Assembly: GCA_030689845.1 (NCBI GenBank) | Contig: JAUYHV010000057.1 | Span: 1-14,864 of the forward strand | DNA: 14,864 nt | Direction: 5' to 3' | Source of the DNA: Dehalococcoidia bacterium | GTDB taxonomy: Bacteria; Chloroflexota; Dehalococcoidia; JACQUA01 | Shown: positions 1-7,088 of the stretch, piece by piece | Layout: every line of letters starts with the position of its first letter | How positions within the stretch are numbered: the first letter of the stretch is position 1 | Notes under the pieces: generated by a model | Told to the model about the DNA's origin: nothing | What the model saw: only the letters and a program-made list of their open reading frames with translations | Database searches by the model: none | Made by a program: the position numbers and the translations under genes

Positions 1-1629
1 TATCCTGTAATGAAATTTCGCCGCACTAACCAGAGCACCAGTATCAACCAGAGACCCATCGTTCAGGCAGGAGACATCGTCAAAGCGGGTCAGATTCTGG
101 CTGACAGTTCCTCTACTGATAAAGGTGAACTGGCCCTTGGCCAAAACATATTGTGTGCCTTCATGTGCTGGGAGGGGTACAACTTCGAGGATGCCATAAT
201 CATAAGCGAAGAGCTGGTGCGGGATGATAAGTTTACCTCCGTCCATATCGAAAAATACGAACTTGAAGCCCAGGTTACCAAACTCGGCCTGGAAGAAATA
301 ACCCGGGACATTCCCAACGTTGGCGAGGAGGGTCTGAGAAACCTGGACGAGGACGGAATAGTACGCATCGGAGCCGAAGTTAAACCGGGCGATATCCTGG
401 TTGGCAAAATAACTCCAAAGGGCGAGACTGAACTCACGGCAGAAGCCAAACTGCTTCGGGCTATTTTCGGTGAAAAAGCCAGGGAAGTCAGGGACACCTC
501 CCTCCGTGTACCTCACGGGGAGCAGGGCACTGTTATAGATGTGAAAATATTTTCCAAGGATAGACATGAAGAATTGCCCGCCGGCATTAACCAGCTTGTT
601 AAAGTATGGGTGGCGAAAAAACGCAAAATATCCGTTGGGGACAAAATGGCCGGCAGGCATGGTAACAAAGGTGTGATTGGCAGGATATTGCCGGTAGAAG
701 ACATGCCGTTTCTACCCGACGGTCGCCCGGTTCAAATCATCTTGAACCCTATTGGTGTGCCCTCCAGGATGAACCTGGGACAGGTTTTCGAAGCCAATCT
801 CGGCCTGGCAGCCGATATCCTGGGGCAAAAGGTACTGTCCCCGGTTTTCGATGGAGCAACGGATAAAGATATTGAGGAAGCCCTGGCAAAAGCCTGGCTT
901 GTCCAGACGGCCCTTGCATCAGGCCTCGGGTCCCCCAAGCGCGATGGAATTACACCTGAGTTAATGGAAGACGTTAAAGCCTGGCTTGCTGACCAGGGGT
1001 ATGACCCTGACAAGGTCTTTGGCGAAGACAACACCGGAGAGGCAACGAAAACCTGCCTTAGGCTCTGGCTGAAGTTACAGCAAGGTAAACGCACTGATAA
1101 ATTGAGCGATGAAGAAGTGATGGAGCTGGTTGAAAAATTGGACCAGGATAATGAGATTTCTCCTCCTATCTGGGGAAAGACTGTGTTGTATGACGGCCTT
1201 ACCGGGGAGAGGTTCGACAAGCCCATAACCGTCGGTAATATTTACATGCTGAAACTGATACACCTTGTAGAGGATAAAATTCACGCGAGGTCAACGGGTT
1301 CCTATTCCCTTATTACCCAGCAGCCTTTGGGTGGCAAATCGCAGTTCGGAGGACAAAGATTTGGCGAAATGGAGGTTTGGAGTCTTGAAGCTTACGGGGC
1401 AGCACATATACTCCAGGAAATGCTAACAGTAAAATCCGACGATATGGAGGGAAGGGCTAAGGCTTATCAGTCCATAGTAAAAGGAGAGGATATTACCCAG
1501 CCGGGTATTCCAGAATCCTTTAATGTCCTGGTAAAAGAAATGCAGAGCCTGGGTTTATCCATAGAGGTTTTGAATGAGGACGACGACCAGATTCCAGTTT
1601 TGAAAAATGAACTCGCAGAGGAGAATTAA
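1..1629 (+). CDS. rpoB: RNA polymerase beta subunit, C-terminal part (5' partial)
   Basis: Beta subunit of the core RNA polymerase, which forms the catalytic cleft together with beta'. The frame is open from base 1 (Tyr-Pro-Val, then Met at 10), so that Met is internal and the N-terminal half, including the rifampicin region, lies outside the window. Recognisable family blocks in order are the TNQSTSINQRP and GELALGQN segments (about 25-150), YNFEDAIIISE (about 178-213), GDKMAGRHGNKG (637-672, a conserved active-centre block), PSRMNLGQVFE (about 757-792), and the C-terminal HARSTGSYSLITQQPLGGK and FGGQRFGEMEVW blocks followed by the LTVKSDDMEGR and PGIPESF motifs. Roughly 886-1173 codes for extra residues compared with the E. 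coli and M. tuberculosis proteins as I recall them; this looks like a lineage insertion. The stop is 4 nt before rpoC, so the two are certainly co-transcribed. Confidence 0.98.
   Translation, partial: YPVMKFRRTNQSTSINQRPIVQAGDIVKAGQILADSSSTDKGELALGQNILCAFMCWEGYNFEDAIIISEELVRDDKFTSVHIEKYELEAQVTKLGLEEITRDIPNVGEEGLRNLDEDGIVRIGAEVKPGDILVGKITPKGETELTAEAKLLRAIFGEKAREVRDTSLRVPHGEQGTVIDVKIFSKDRHEELPAGINQLVKVWVAKKRKISVGDKMAGRHGNKGVIGRILPVEDMPFLPDGRPVQIILNPIGVPSRMNLGQVFEANLGLAADILGQKVLSPVFDGATDKDIEEALAKAWLVQTALASGLGSPKRDGITPELMEDVKAWLADQGYDPDKVFGEDNTGEATKTCLRLWLKLQQGKRTDKLSDEEVMELVEKLDQDNEISPPIWGKTVLYDGLTGERFDKPITVGNIYMLKLIHLVEDKIHARSTGSYSLITQQPLGGKSQFGGQRFGEMEVWSLEAYGAAHILQEMLTVKSDDMEGRAKAYQSIVKGEDITQPGIPESFNVLVKEMQSLGLSIEVLNEDDDQIPVLKNELAEEN
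1617..1623 (+). promoter_or_regulatory. Ribosome binding site of rpoC
   Basis: AGAGGAG lies 10 nt before the ATG at 1634 and overlaps the last codons of rpoB. It decides the rpoC start: the upstream in-frame ATG at 1607 has no such site and would add nine residues not expected in the family, while the protein beginning MAEADNF matches the usual RpoC N-terminus. Confidence 0.8.
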
Positions 1630-1633
1630 TATA

Positions 1634-4600
1634 ATGGCCGAGGCCGATAATTTTAAATCAATACGTATTTCCTTAGCTTCTCCCGAGCTAATAAGAAGCT
1701 GGTCTTACGGTGAGGTAACCAAACCTGAAACAATTAACTACCGCACTTTAAAGCCGGAAAAAGACGGGCTCTTTTGTGAAAGAATATTTGGTCCGGTAAA
1801 AGATTTTGAATGTTACTGCGGCAAATATAAAAGGCAGCGCTATAAAGGTGTCATTTGCGACAAATGCGGTGTAGAGATCACCCGCTCCACCGTCCGCAGG
1901 CAGCGCATGGGCCATATTAGCCTGGCAGCTCCGGTAAGCCACGTCTGGTACGCCAAGAGCACACCAAGCCGCTTAGGACTACTTTTAGACCTGTCTCCCC
2001 GCAGCCTTGAAAGAGTGCTCTATTTTGCGCAGTACGTTATAACCAGCGTAGACGAGGATGCAAAAAAAGATCTTCTCGGGCAAAAAACCCTTGAATATGA
2101 ACAGGAACTGGAAAGGTTGAGCCAGAATTCGGCTGCCTCTCTCAGGGCTGTAAACGAAAGAAAAAACGAAATACTGGCTTCCTCTGAAGTTGCTGGTGCA
2201 ACCGGTGACCAGCAAACTCAAGATGAATCAAATTTCGAGCATAAAGAAATATTGAAAGCAGCGAAGGCTGCGGAAGACAAGCTCAACAAAAACCTGGGGA
2301 AAACAACCAAAACGAATATCAAATTCGACGGCCAGATAATTGCGAGCAAAGGGGAAGAGGTCCTGGAACAACACCTGATTCAGCTTCAGGAAATGATTAA
2401 TAAAAAAGGTGATGAACTGGGCATTCATTTTTCAGAAGTCGGTAAGGAACCGGAAACAACACCACTATCCCCCGAGTTAGAGGCATCGTTAGTTGAAGCG
2501 AAGGAAGCAGGAGACCTCATAAAAAGCCGCGTCCAGGAAATATACGCCCGGTTGCGCCAGGAAAAGAATGCGACCATCGAGGAAATCGAAAATATCCAGA
2601 TGAACAATATTTTATCCGAAGTAAGGTATTCTGATCTGAAAGAAAAATACGGGGATATTTTCTCTGCCGCCATGGGAGCTGAAGCGATACTTGAGATTTT
2701 GAAAAAGATGAACCTGGCGGAAGAACGCCAGAAACTTCTCAGGGAAACCCATTCATCTTCGGGCCAAAGGCGAAAAAAAGCAGCCAAACGCCTGCGCATT
2801 ATCGAGGCCCTCAGGCGCAGCAATAATCGCCCCGAGTGGATGGTACTCACAATCCTGCCTGTGTTACCCCCGGACCTGCGCCCGATGGTCCAACTGGACG
2901 GGGGAAGGTTCGCAACCAGCGATTTAAACGACCTGTATCGGCGCGTGATAAACAGGAACAACAGGCTGCGCCGGTTAATTGAACTCAAAGCCCCCGACAT
3001 AATAATACGCAACGAAAAGAGGATGCTCCAGGAGGCCGTGGATTCCCTTATTGGAGATGGCAAGAGGGGGAGGGGTACGACTATGGGGGCTGGAAGCCAG
3101 AAGCTAAAATCCCTTTCCGACATGCTGAGGGGAAAACAGGGCCGGTTCCGCCAGAACCTCCTTGGCAAACGTGTTGACTATAGCGGCCGCTCGGTAATTG
3201 TTGTCGGGCCGGAGCTTAAACTATATCAGTGCGGCCTTCCCAGGCGCATGGCTCTGGAACTGTTCAAGCCCTTTATCATGCACCGCCTGGTTCTCCAGGG
3301 TGCGGCCCACAATATAAAGAGCGCTCGCCGGCTTGTTGAAAAAGCCAAACCTGAAGTATGGGACATCCTCGAAGAAGTTATTAAGGAAAGGCCTGTTTTG
3401 TTGAACCGGGCACCTACTCTGCACCGCCTGAGCATACAGGCTTTTGAGCCGGTACTGATCGACGGCAGTGCGATTCAAATTCATCCCATGGTGTGCACCG
3501 GTTTCAATGCCGACTTCGATGGCGACCAGATGGCTGTTCACGTGCCTCTTTCAAAGGCTGCGGTCAATGAAGCCAGGGAAGCTATGCTAAGCGTAAATAA
3601 TATGCTGCTCCCGAGTTCAGGGGAACCTGTTGTCGCTCCAACCCTTGATATCGTATTAGGCTGTCATTACCTGACAACGATGAAATCACGCGAACGGGGG
3701 AAAGTTAAAAATTACAGCAGCTTCAGTGAAGCTAAACTGGCATATGAGGGCGGTTTTCTGGACCTCCAGACTCCGGTTAAGGTCCGGGACAGTGAAAACA
3801 GCGGAAAAATTTTGGACACCTCGGTGGGGAGAATAATATTCAATGAAATCCTGCCCAAAGAGCTGAGGTTTTCAAAGGAATCCAGTTGTGACATGGATAA
3901 AGGAGCTTTGAAAAAGCTTGTCTCCAAGTGCTACAAGATTATGGGGAAAGACGTTACGGCGACAATGTTGGACGACCTGAAAAGCCTTGGCTTTCATTAC
4001 GCCACCAACTCGGGAATAACCATAGGTATCAACGAGATTGAAGCGCCTAAAGATAAGCCAAAGATACTTGACGAGGCCGAAGAAGAAATTGAAGTTATTA
4101 ACAGCCAGTTTAATCACGGCCTTATGGAGGAAGATGAAAGGTATACCAAGACAATAAAGGTGTGGGAAAAAGCAAAAGATAAGATTCAGGTTGCCGTAGA
4201 AGAAGCCCTGCCTAAATACGGTGGAATTTATTTGATGGCAAAAGCGGGAGCCAAAGGCAACATAGGGCAAATAACCCAGATGGCAGGCATGAGGGGACTA
4301 ATGTCTGATCCCTCCGGAAAAATCATTGAATTACCTATCAAACGGAGTTTCAGGGAAGGTCTGACGGTTCTGGAGTATTTTATTTCTACCCACGGAGCCA
4401 GAAAAGGGCTGGCGGATACCGCCCTTCGAACTTCAGATAGCGGTTACCTTACCCGCCGTCTTATTGACGTTGCCCAGGATGTTAGAATAATGCAGAAAGA
4501 TTGCGGGACAACCGGCGGTATCTGGTTGTATAAAGAACTGGAAGAAAGCCGATTGGTTTCTTTCGCTGAGACCCTGGTGGGGCGCTTAACGGCCAAGGAT

Positions 4601-5878
4601 ATTACAGACCCCCAGAACGGCCGGGTAATATTAAAAACTAACCGCGAAATCGACGAAGAAAAGTCCCAGAAAATCGTCCAGGCAGGAATAGATAAAGTCT
4701 ACGTCCGATCGATCATGAGATGCCAGGCACGCTACGGCGTTTGTCAGCGATGCCACGGATGGGACCTGTCGCAGCAGAAGCTGGTGGCTATGGGCACGGC
4801 AGTAGGTATTATCGCAGCCCAGAGTATCGGAGAACCGGGAACTCAGCTTACAATGAGAACTTTCCATACCGGTGGGGTTGTCGGCATCGATATTACCAGC
4901 GGTTTACCCAGGGTAGAGGAATTGTTTGAAGCCCGCGTACCCAAGGGCCAGGCAATTATCTCCGAAATAGACGGCACCGTGGAAATAATCTCATCGGAAG
5001 AAGGCCGTAAAATCAGGGTCACCAATACCGAGTTTTTCAGAGATGAATACACCTTACCAGCAGGTCATCACTGGACAGTCGAAAACGGTGAAGAACTCCT
5101 TCCTGGAACCACACTGGCAGCGGACAGCAGAACCAAAGAAAAGAAGTCCTCTAAAACCGAGCTGATAACAGGTTTCGACCAGCAGTCACCTGTAGCCCGC
5201 GTTAAAGGCATAGCCGAAATTGAAAATGATAAATTGAGCATAACGTACGAAGAGCAGGATGAAAGAGAATATCCTGTACCGGTTGCAGCCCATAGTAAAC
5301 TGGAAAACGGTGCGAGTGTCCTTGCCGGGGAACAGCTAACGGAAGGACACATTAATCCCCAGGATATACTGCGGATCCAGGGCAGGGAAAAGGTCCAGGA
5401 ATACCTTGTAAGCGAGGTCCAGAAGGTCTACCGGTCCCAGGGTGTGAACATTAACAGTAAGCATATTGAAACGATAGTCAGGCAGATGCTAAGCAAAGTC
5501 AGGATCGAGACCTCAGGAGATACGGATCTGTTACCGGGGGAATTAAAAGAACGTTTCGAATACGAGGACATCAATGCAAAGGTTCTGGCACAGGGGGGTG
5601 AACCGGCAACGGCTCAGGCTGTTCTCCTCGGCCTTACCAGAGCATCGTTGAATACCGATAGCTGGCTGGCAGCCGCTTCCTTCCAGGAAACAACCAGGGT
5701 CCTGGCAGAAGCTGCTGTTTTCGGTAAAAAAGATAAGTTGAGGGGCCTCAAGGAAAACGTTATCATCGGGAAATTAATTCCGGCCCAATATGCCCTTGCT
5801 CAACAGATACCACCAGCACTGCCCGGTGAAACGGAGGAAATTATAGAGCCTGTGGAACCCTTGGCTGCCTCCGTATAA
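1634..5878 (+). CDS. rpoC: RNA polymerase beta' subunit
   Basis: Beta' subunit of RNA polymerase, 1414 residues from the ATG at 1634. The first zinc site has C60, C62, C75 and C78. The catalytic loop NADFDGDQMAVH begins at residue 625, with the three Mg-binding aspartates at 627, 629 and 631. The second zinc site has C957, C1030, C1037 and C1040. Between them lie the switch and clamp block GRFRQNLLGKRVDYSGRS, the NRAPTLHRLSIQAFEPVL block, and the bridge-helix and trigger-loop region (GMRGLMSDPSG, then YFISTHGARKGLADTALRT). The end shows the usual AQSIGEPGTQLTMRTFHTGG and LTRASLNTDSWLAAASFQETTRVL motifs. Residues about 139-360 form a long, charged, helix-rich insertion of low conservation after the first zinc site. 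Translation is coupled to rpoB. All catalytic and metal residues are present. Confidence 0.98.
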   Translation: MAEADNFKSIRISLASPELIRSWSYGEVTKPETINYRTLKPEKDGLFCERIFGPVKDFECYCGKYKRQRYKGVICDKCGVEITRSTVRRQRMGHISLAAPVSHVWYAKSTPSRLGLLLDLSPRSLERVLYFAQYVITSVDEDAKKDLLGQKTLEYEQELERLSQNSAASLRAVNERKNEILASSEVAGATGDQQTQDESNFEHKEILKAAKAAEDKLNKNLGKTTKTNIKFDGQIIASKGEEVLEQHLIQLQEMINKKGDELGIHFSEVGKEPETTPLSPELEASLVEAKEAGDLIKSRVQEIYARLRQEKNATIEEIENIQMNNILSEVRYSDLKEKYGDIFSAAMGAEAILEILKKMNLAEERQKLLRETHSSSGQRRKKAAKRLRIIEALRRSNNRPEWMVLTILPVLPPDLRPMVQLDGGRFATSDLNDLYRRVINRNNRLRRLIELKAPDIIIRNEKRMLQEAVDSLIGDGKRGRGTTMGAGSQKLKSLSDMLRGKQGRFRQNLLGKRVDYSGRSVIVVGPELKLYQCGLPRRMALELFKPFIMHRLVLQGAAHNIKSARRLVEKAKPEVWDILEEVIKERPVLLNRAPTLHRLSIQAFEPVLIDGSAIQIHPMVCTGFNADFDGDQMAVHVPLSKAAVNEAREAMLSVNNMLLPSSGEPVVAPTLDIVLGCHYLTTMKSRERGKVKNYSSFSEAKLAYEGGFLDLQTPVKVRDSENSGKILDTSVGRIIFNEILPKELRFSKESSCDMDKGALKKLVSKCYKIMGKDVTATMLDDLKSLGFHYATNSGITIGINEIEAPKDKPKILDEAEEEIEVINSQFNHGLMEEDERYTKTIKVWEKAKDKIQVAVEEALPKYGGIYLMAKAGAKGNIGQITQMAGMRGLMSDPSGKIIELPIKRSFREGLTVLEYFISTHGARKGLADTALRTSDSGYLTRRLIDVAQDVRIMQKDCGTTGGIWLYKELEESRLVSFAETLVGRLTAKDITDPQNGRVILKTNREIDEEKSQKIVQAGIDKVYVRSIMRCQARYGVCQRCHGWDLSQQKLVAMGTAVGIIAAQSIGEPGTQLTMRTFHTGGVVGIDITSGLPRVEELFEARVPKGQAIISEIDGTVEIISSEEGRKIRVTNTEFFRDEYTLPAGHHWTVENGEELLPGTTLAADSRTKEKKSSKTELITGFDQQSPVARVKGIAEIENDKLSITYEEQDEREYPVPVAAHSKLENGASVLAGEQLTEGHINPQDILRIQGREKVQEYLVSEVQKVYRSQGVNINSKHIETIVRQMLSKVRIETSGDTDLLPGELKERFEYEDINAKVLAQGGEPATAQAVLLGLTRASLNTDSWLAAASFQETTRVLAEAAVFGKKDKLRGLKENVIIGKLIPAQYALAQQIPPALPGETEEIIEPVEPLAASV

Positions 5879-5887
5879 GTTTACCAA

Positions 5888-6703
5888 TCAGGGCTTTTCT
5901 GTTCGGGTAACGGCGCCGCGTTGATTAAATGCCCTGTTTATCAACGCGGCCACGTACCCTGCACCGAAACCGTTATCGATATTTACTACAGAAACGCCCG
6001 CTGCACAGCTGTTTAACATGGACAGAAGGGGAGCGATTCCGTTGAAGCTCGCACCATAGCCCGTGCTGGTTGGCACGGCAATTACGGGCACTGAGATTAG
6101 TCCACTGATTACACTCGGCAGGGCTCCCTCCATGCCGGCAACAGCCACGATAACATGGGCTTTACGTAACTGGGGTATTTTGTCCAGCAGCCTGTGTATT
6201 CCAGCCACACCAACATCATAAGCTCGTTCAACTTCATTCCCCATTTCTTCAGCAGTTATTGCCGCCTCTTCTGCTACGGGAATATCGGCAGTCCCACCAC
6301 TGACTACGAGTACCCCCGGCAACGGCTTCCTGTCCCGCCCATGTTTAAAGGTTATTATCCCGGCCGCCTCATTATAAATAGCGCTATTCAGAACCCTTTT
6401 TACCGCCTGAAAAACCTCATCGCCGGCCTTGGTTATCATTACCCTGTCGTTATGCTTTTTCAAATGGGAGGCAATTTCGGCAACCTGTCCGGGGGATTTA
6501 CCTTTCGCCAGAATTACCTCCGGAAAACCCTGGCGCAGGGCGCGGTGGTGGTCCGGCTTGGCGAACACGAGGTCTTCATAGGGTAGCTTCCGCAGAACAT
6601 CCATAGCCTCATCAAGGCTAATGGACCCGTCTTTTACCCCTCGCAGGATTTCTTCAATGAACCCGGTATCTATCGGTGGATCCTTCCGGTTAATTTCCCA
6701 CAT
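5888..6703 (-). CDS. larB: Pyridinium-3,5-biscarboxylic acid mononucleotide synthase (LarB)
   Basis: LarB is related to PurE (AIR carboxylase). In the known pathway it carboxylates the pyridinium ring of nicotinic acid adenine dinucleotide and releases AMP, giving the precursor that LarE sulfurates and LarC loads with nickel to make the NPN cofactor of lactate racemase and related enzymes. The 271-residue protein has an N-terminal helical part (to about residue 45), the FAKPDHHRALRQGFPEV block (47-63), VVSGGTADIPVAEEAA (133-148), VAVAGMEGALPSV (186-198), PTSTGYGASFNGIAPLL (211-227), and SCAAGVSVVNIDNGFGAG ending near 249. C233 is the only cysteine and sits where the family's reactive cysteine is expected. 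The ATG at 6703 has only a weak, distant AGGG as a ribosome site, but no better start precedes the conserved region. No larA, larC or larE is in the window. It converges on rpoC with a 9-nt gap. Confidence 0.93.
   Translation of the reverse strand: MWEINRKDPPIDTGFIEEILRGVKDGSISLDEAMDVLRKLPYEDLVFAKPDHHRALRQGFPEVILAKGKSPGQVAEIASHLKKHNDRVMITKAGDEVFQAVKRVLNSAIYNEAAGIITFKHGRDRKPLPGVLVVSGGTADIPVAEEAAITAEEMGNEVERAYDVGVAGIHRLLDKIPQLRKAHVIVAVAGMEGALPSVISGLISVPVIAVPTSTGYGASFNGIAPLLSMLNSCAAGVSVVNIDNGFGAGYVAALINRAFNQRGAVTRTEKP
5915..5950. repeat. 11-bp perfect inverted repeat at the 3' end of larB
   Basis: GCCGCGTTGAT (5915-5925) and ATCAACGCGGC (5940-5950) are exact reverse complements separated by 14 nt. 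With a one-base bulge, three more A:T pairs can form inside, leaving a loop of about 7 nt. It lies in the last codons of larB and about 37 nt after the rpoC stop. It could end or stabilise transcripts from either direction, but neither side is followed by a run of U, so it is not a standard intrinsic terminator. Confidence 0.6.
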
Positions 6704-6865
6704 TATATCATTAAAAACCCTGTATATTTATTACAATGATATTCTCACCTGTTCCCTCTAAACCGTTAATCCGGGGATCAAGTGGAGAAGTCACTACCCA
6801 TCTCCTCTTCCCAATTTAAGATATTATTCTGCTAAAAGAAACATGTACCGGTTAAATTCCCTGTT

Positions 6866-6894
6866 TTGCATGAAGCTCAACAATTGGATATACT
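6866..6894 (+). promoter_or_regulatory. Candidate sigma-70-type promoter for the molybdoenzyme operon
   Basis: TTGCAT (6866-6871) and TATACT (6889-6894) are separated by exactly 17 nt. The -10 box matches five of six consensus bases and the -35 box three of six. Transcription would begin near 6901, giving a leader of about 190 nt before the ATG at 7089. This rests on sequence matching only. Confidence 0.35.
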
Positions 6895-6940
6895 ATGGGC
6901 ACGAAATTTTTCATTTTGGCAGAGATTCAACAGGGTATGA

Positions 6941-6974
6941 ACCGGTCTGGCGGGTTCTTTCTTTGTCAGCCGGT
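6941..6974 (+). promoter_or_regulatory. Bulged hairpin in the leader of the molybdoenzyme operon
   Basis: ACCGG (6941-6945) pairs with CCGGT (6970-6974), and CTG (6947-6949) with CAG (6967-6969), with one bulged T and a 17-nt pyrimidine-rich loop. That gives eight base pairs. No U-tract follows, so it is not a terminator. It may be a leader structure; chance is not excluded. Confidence 0.25.
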
Positions 6975-7088
6975 AAACGGTGATAGATTCATTGGAAATT
7001 AACATACCGTATGATAGGGAATATCCAGATGGGAAGAGGCAGGTAGGCATGTTTTCTTTTATTTTTTCGGCAAGAAGGAAACGACAAC

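Larger units (their letters stand above)
6704..7088. other. 385-nt divergent non-coding region between larB and the molybdoenzyme operon
   Basis: No convincing gene is seen. The half next to larB is AT-rich. It includes a short dyad TGTA-N7-TACA at 6721-6735, about 18 nt from the larB start, and the sequence TATAAT overlapping the larB ATG when read on the minus strand. The other half holds a candidate forward promoter (6866-6894), a bulged hairpin (6941-6974) and the ribosome site of the molybdoenzyme gene (AGAAGGA, 7073-7079). I do not recognise a known riboswitch class here. Confidence 0.6.

Noticed and set aside
2425..3168. Long minus-strand ORF (247 codons) inside rpoC
   Set aside because: Composition is Ser/Arg/Phe-rich as expected for the reverse of a conserved coding region; it lies opposite invariant RpoC motifs.
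6721..6735. TGTA-N7-TACA dyad upstream of larB as a regulator site
   Set aside because: Only four matching bases per arm in an AT-rich stretch; chance is too likely to list it as a site of its own.
6895..7002. Possible 35-codon ORF (begins MGTKFFILAE) in the leader of the molybdoenzyme operon
   Set aside because: No ribosome site precedes it, its ATG directly follows the candidate -10 box so the transcript would start after it, and the peptide resembles nothing I know.
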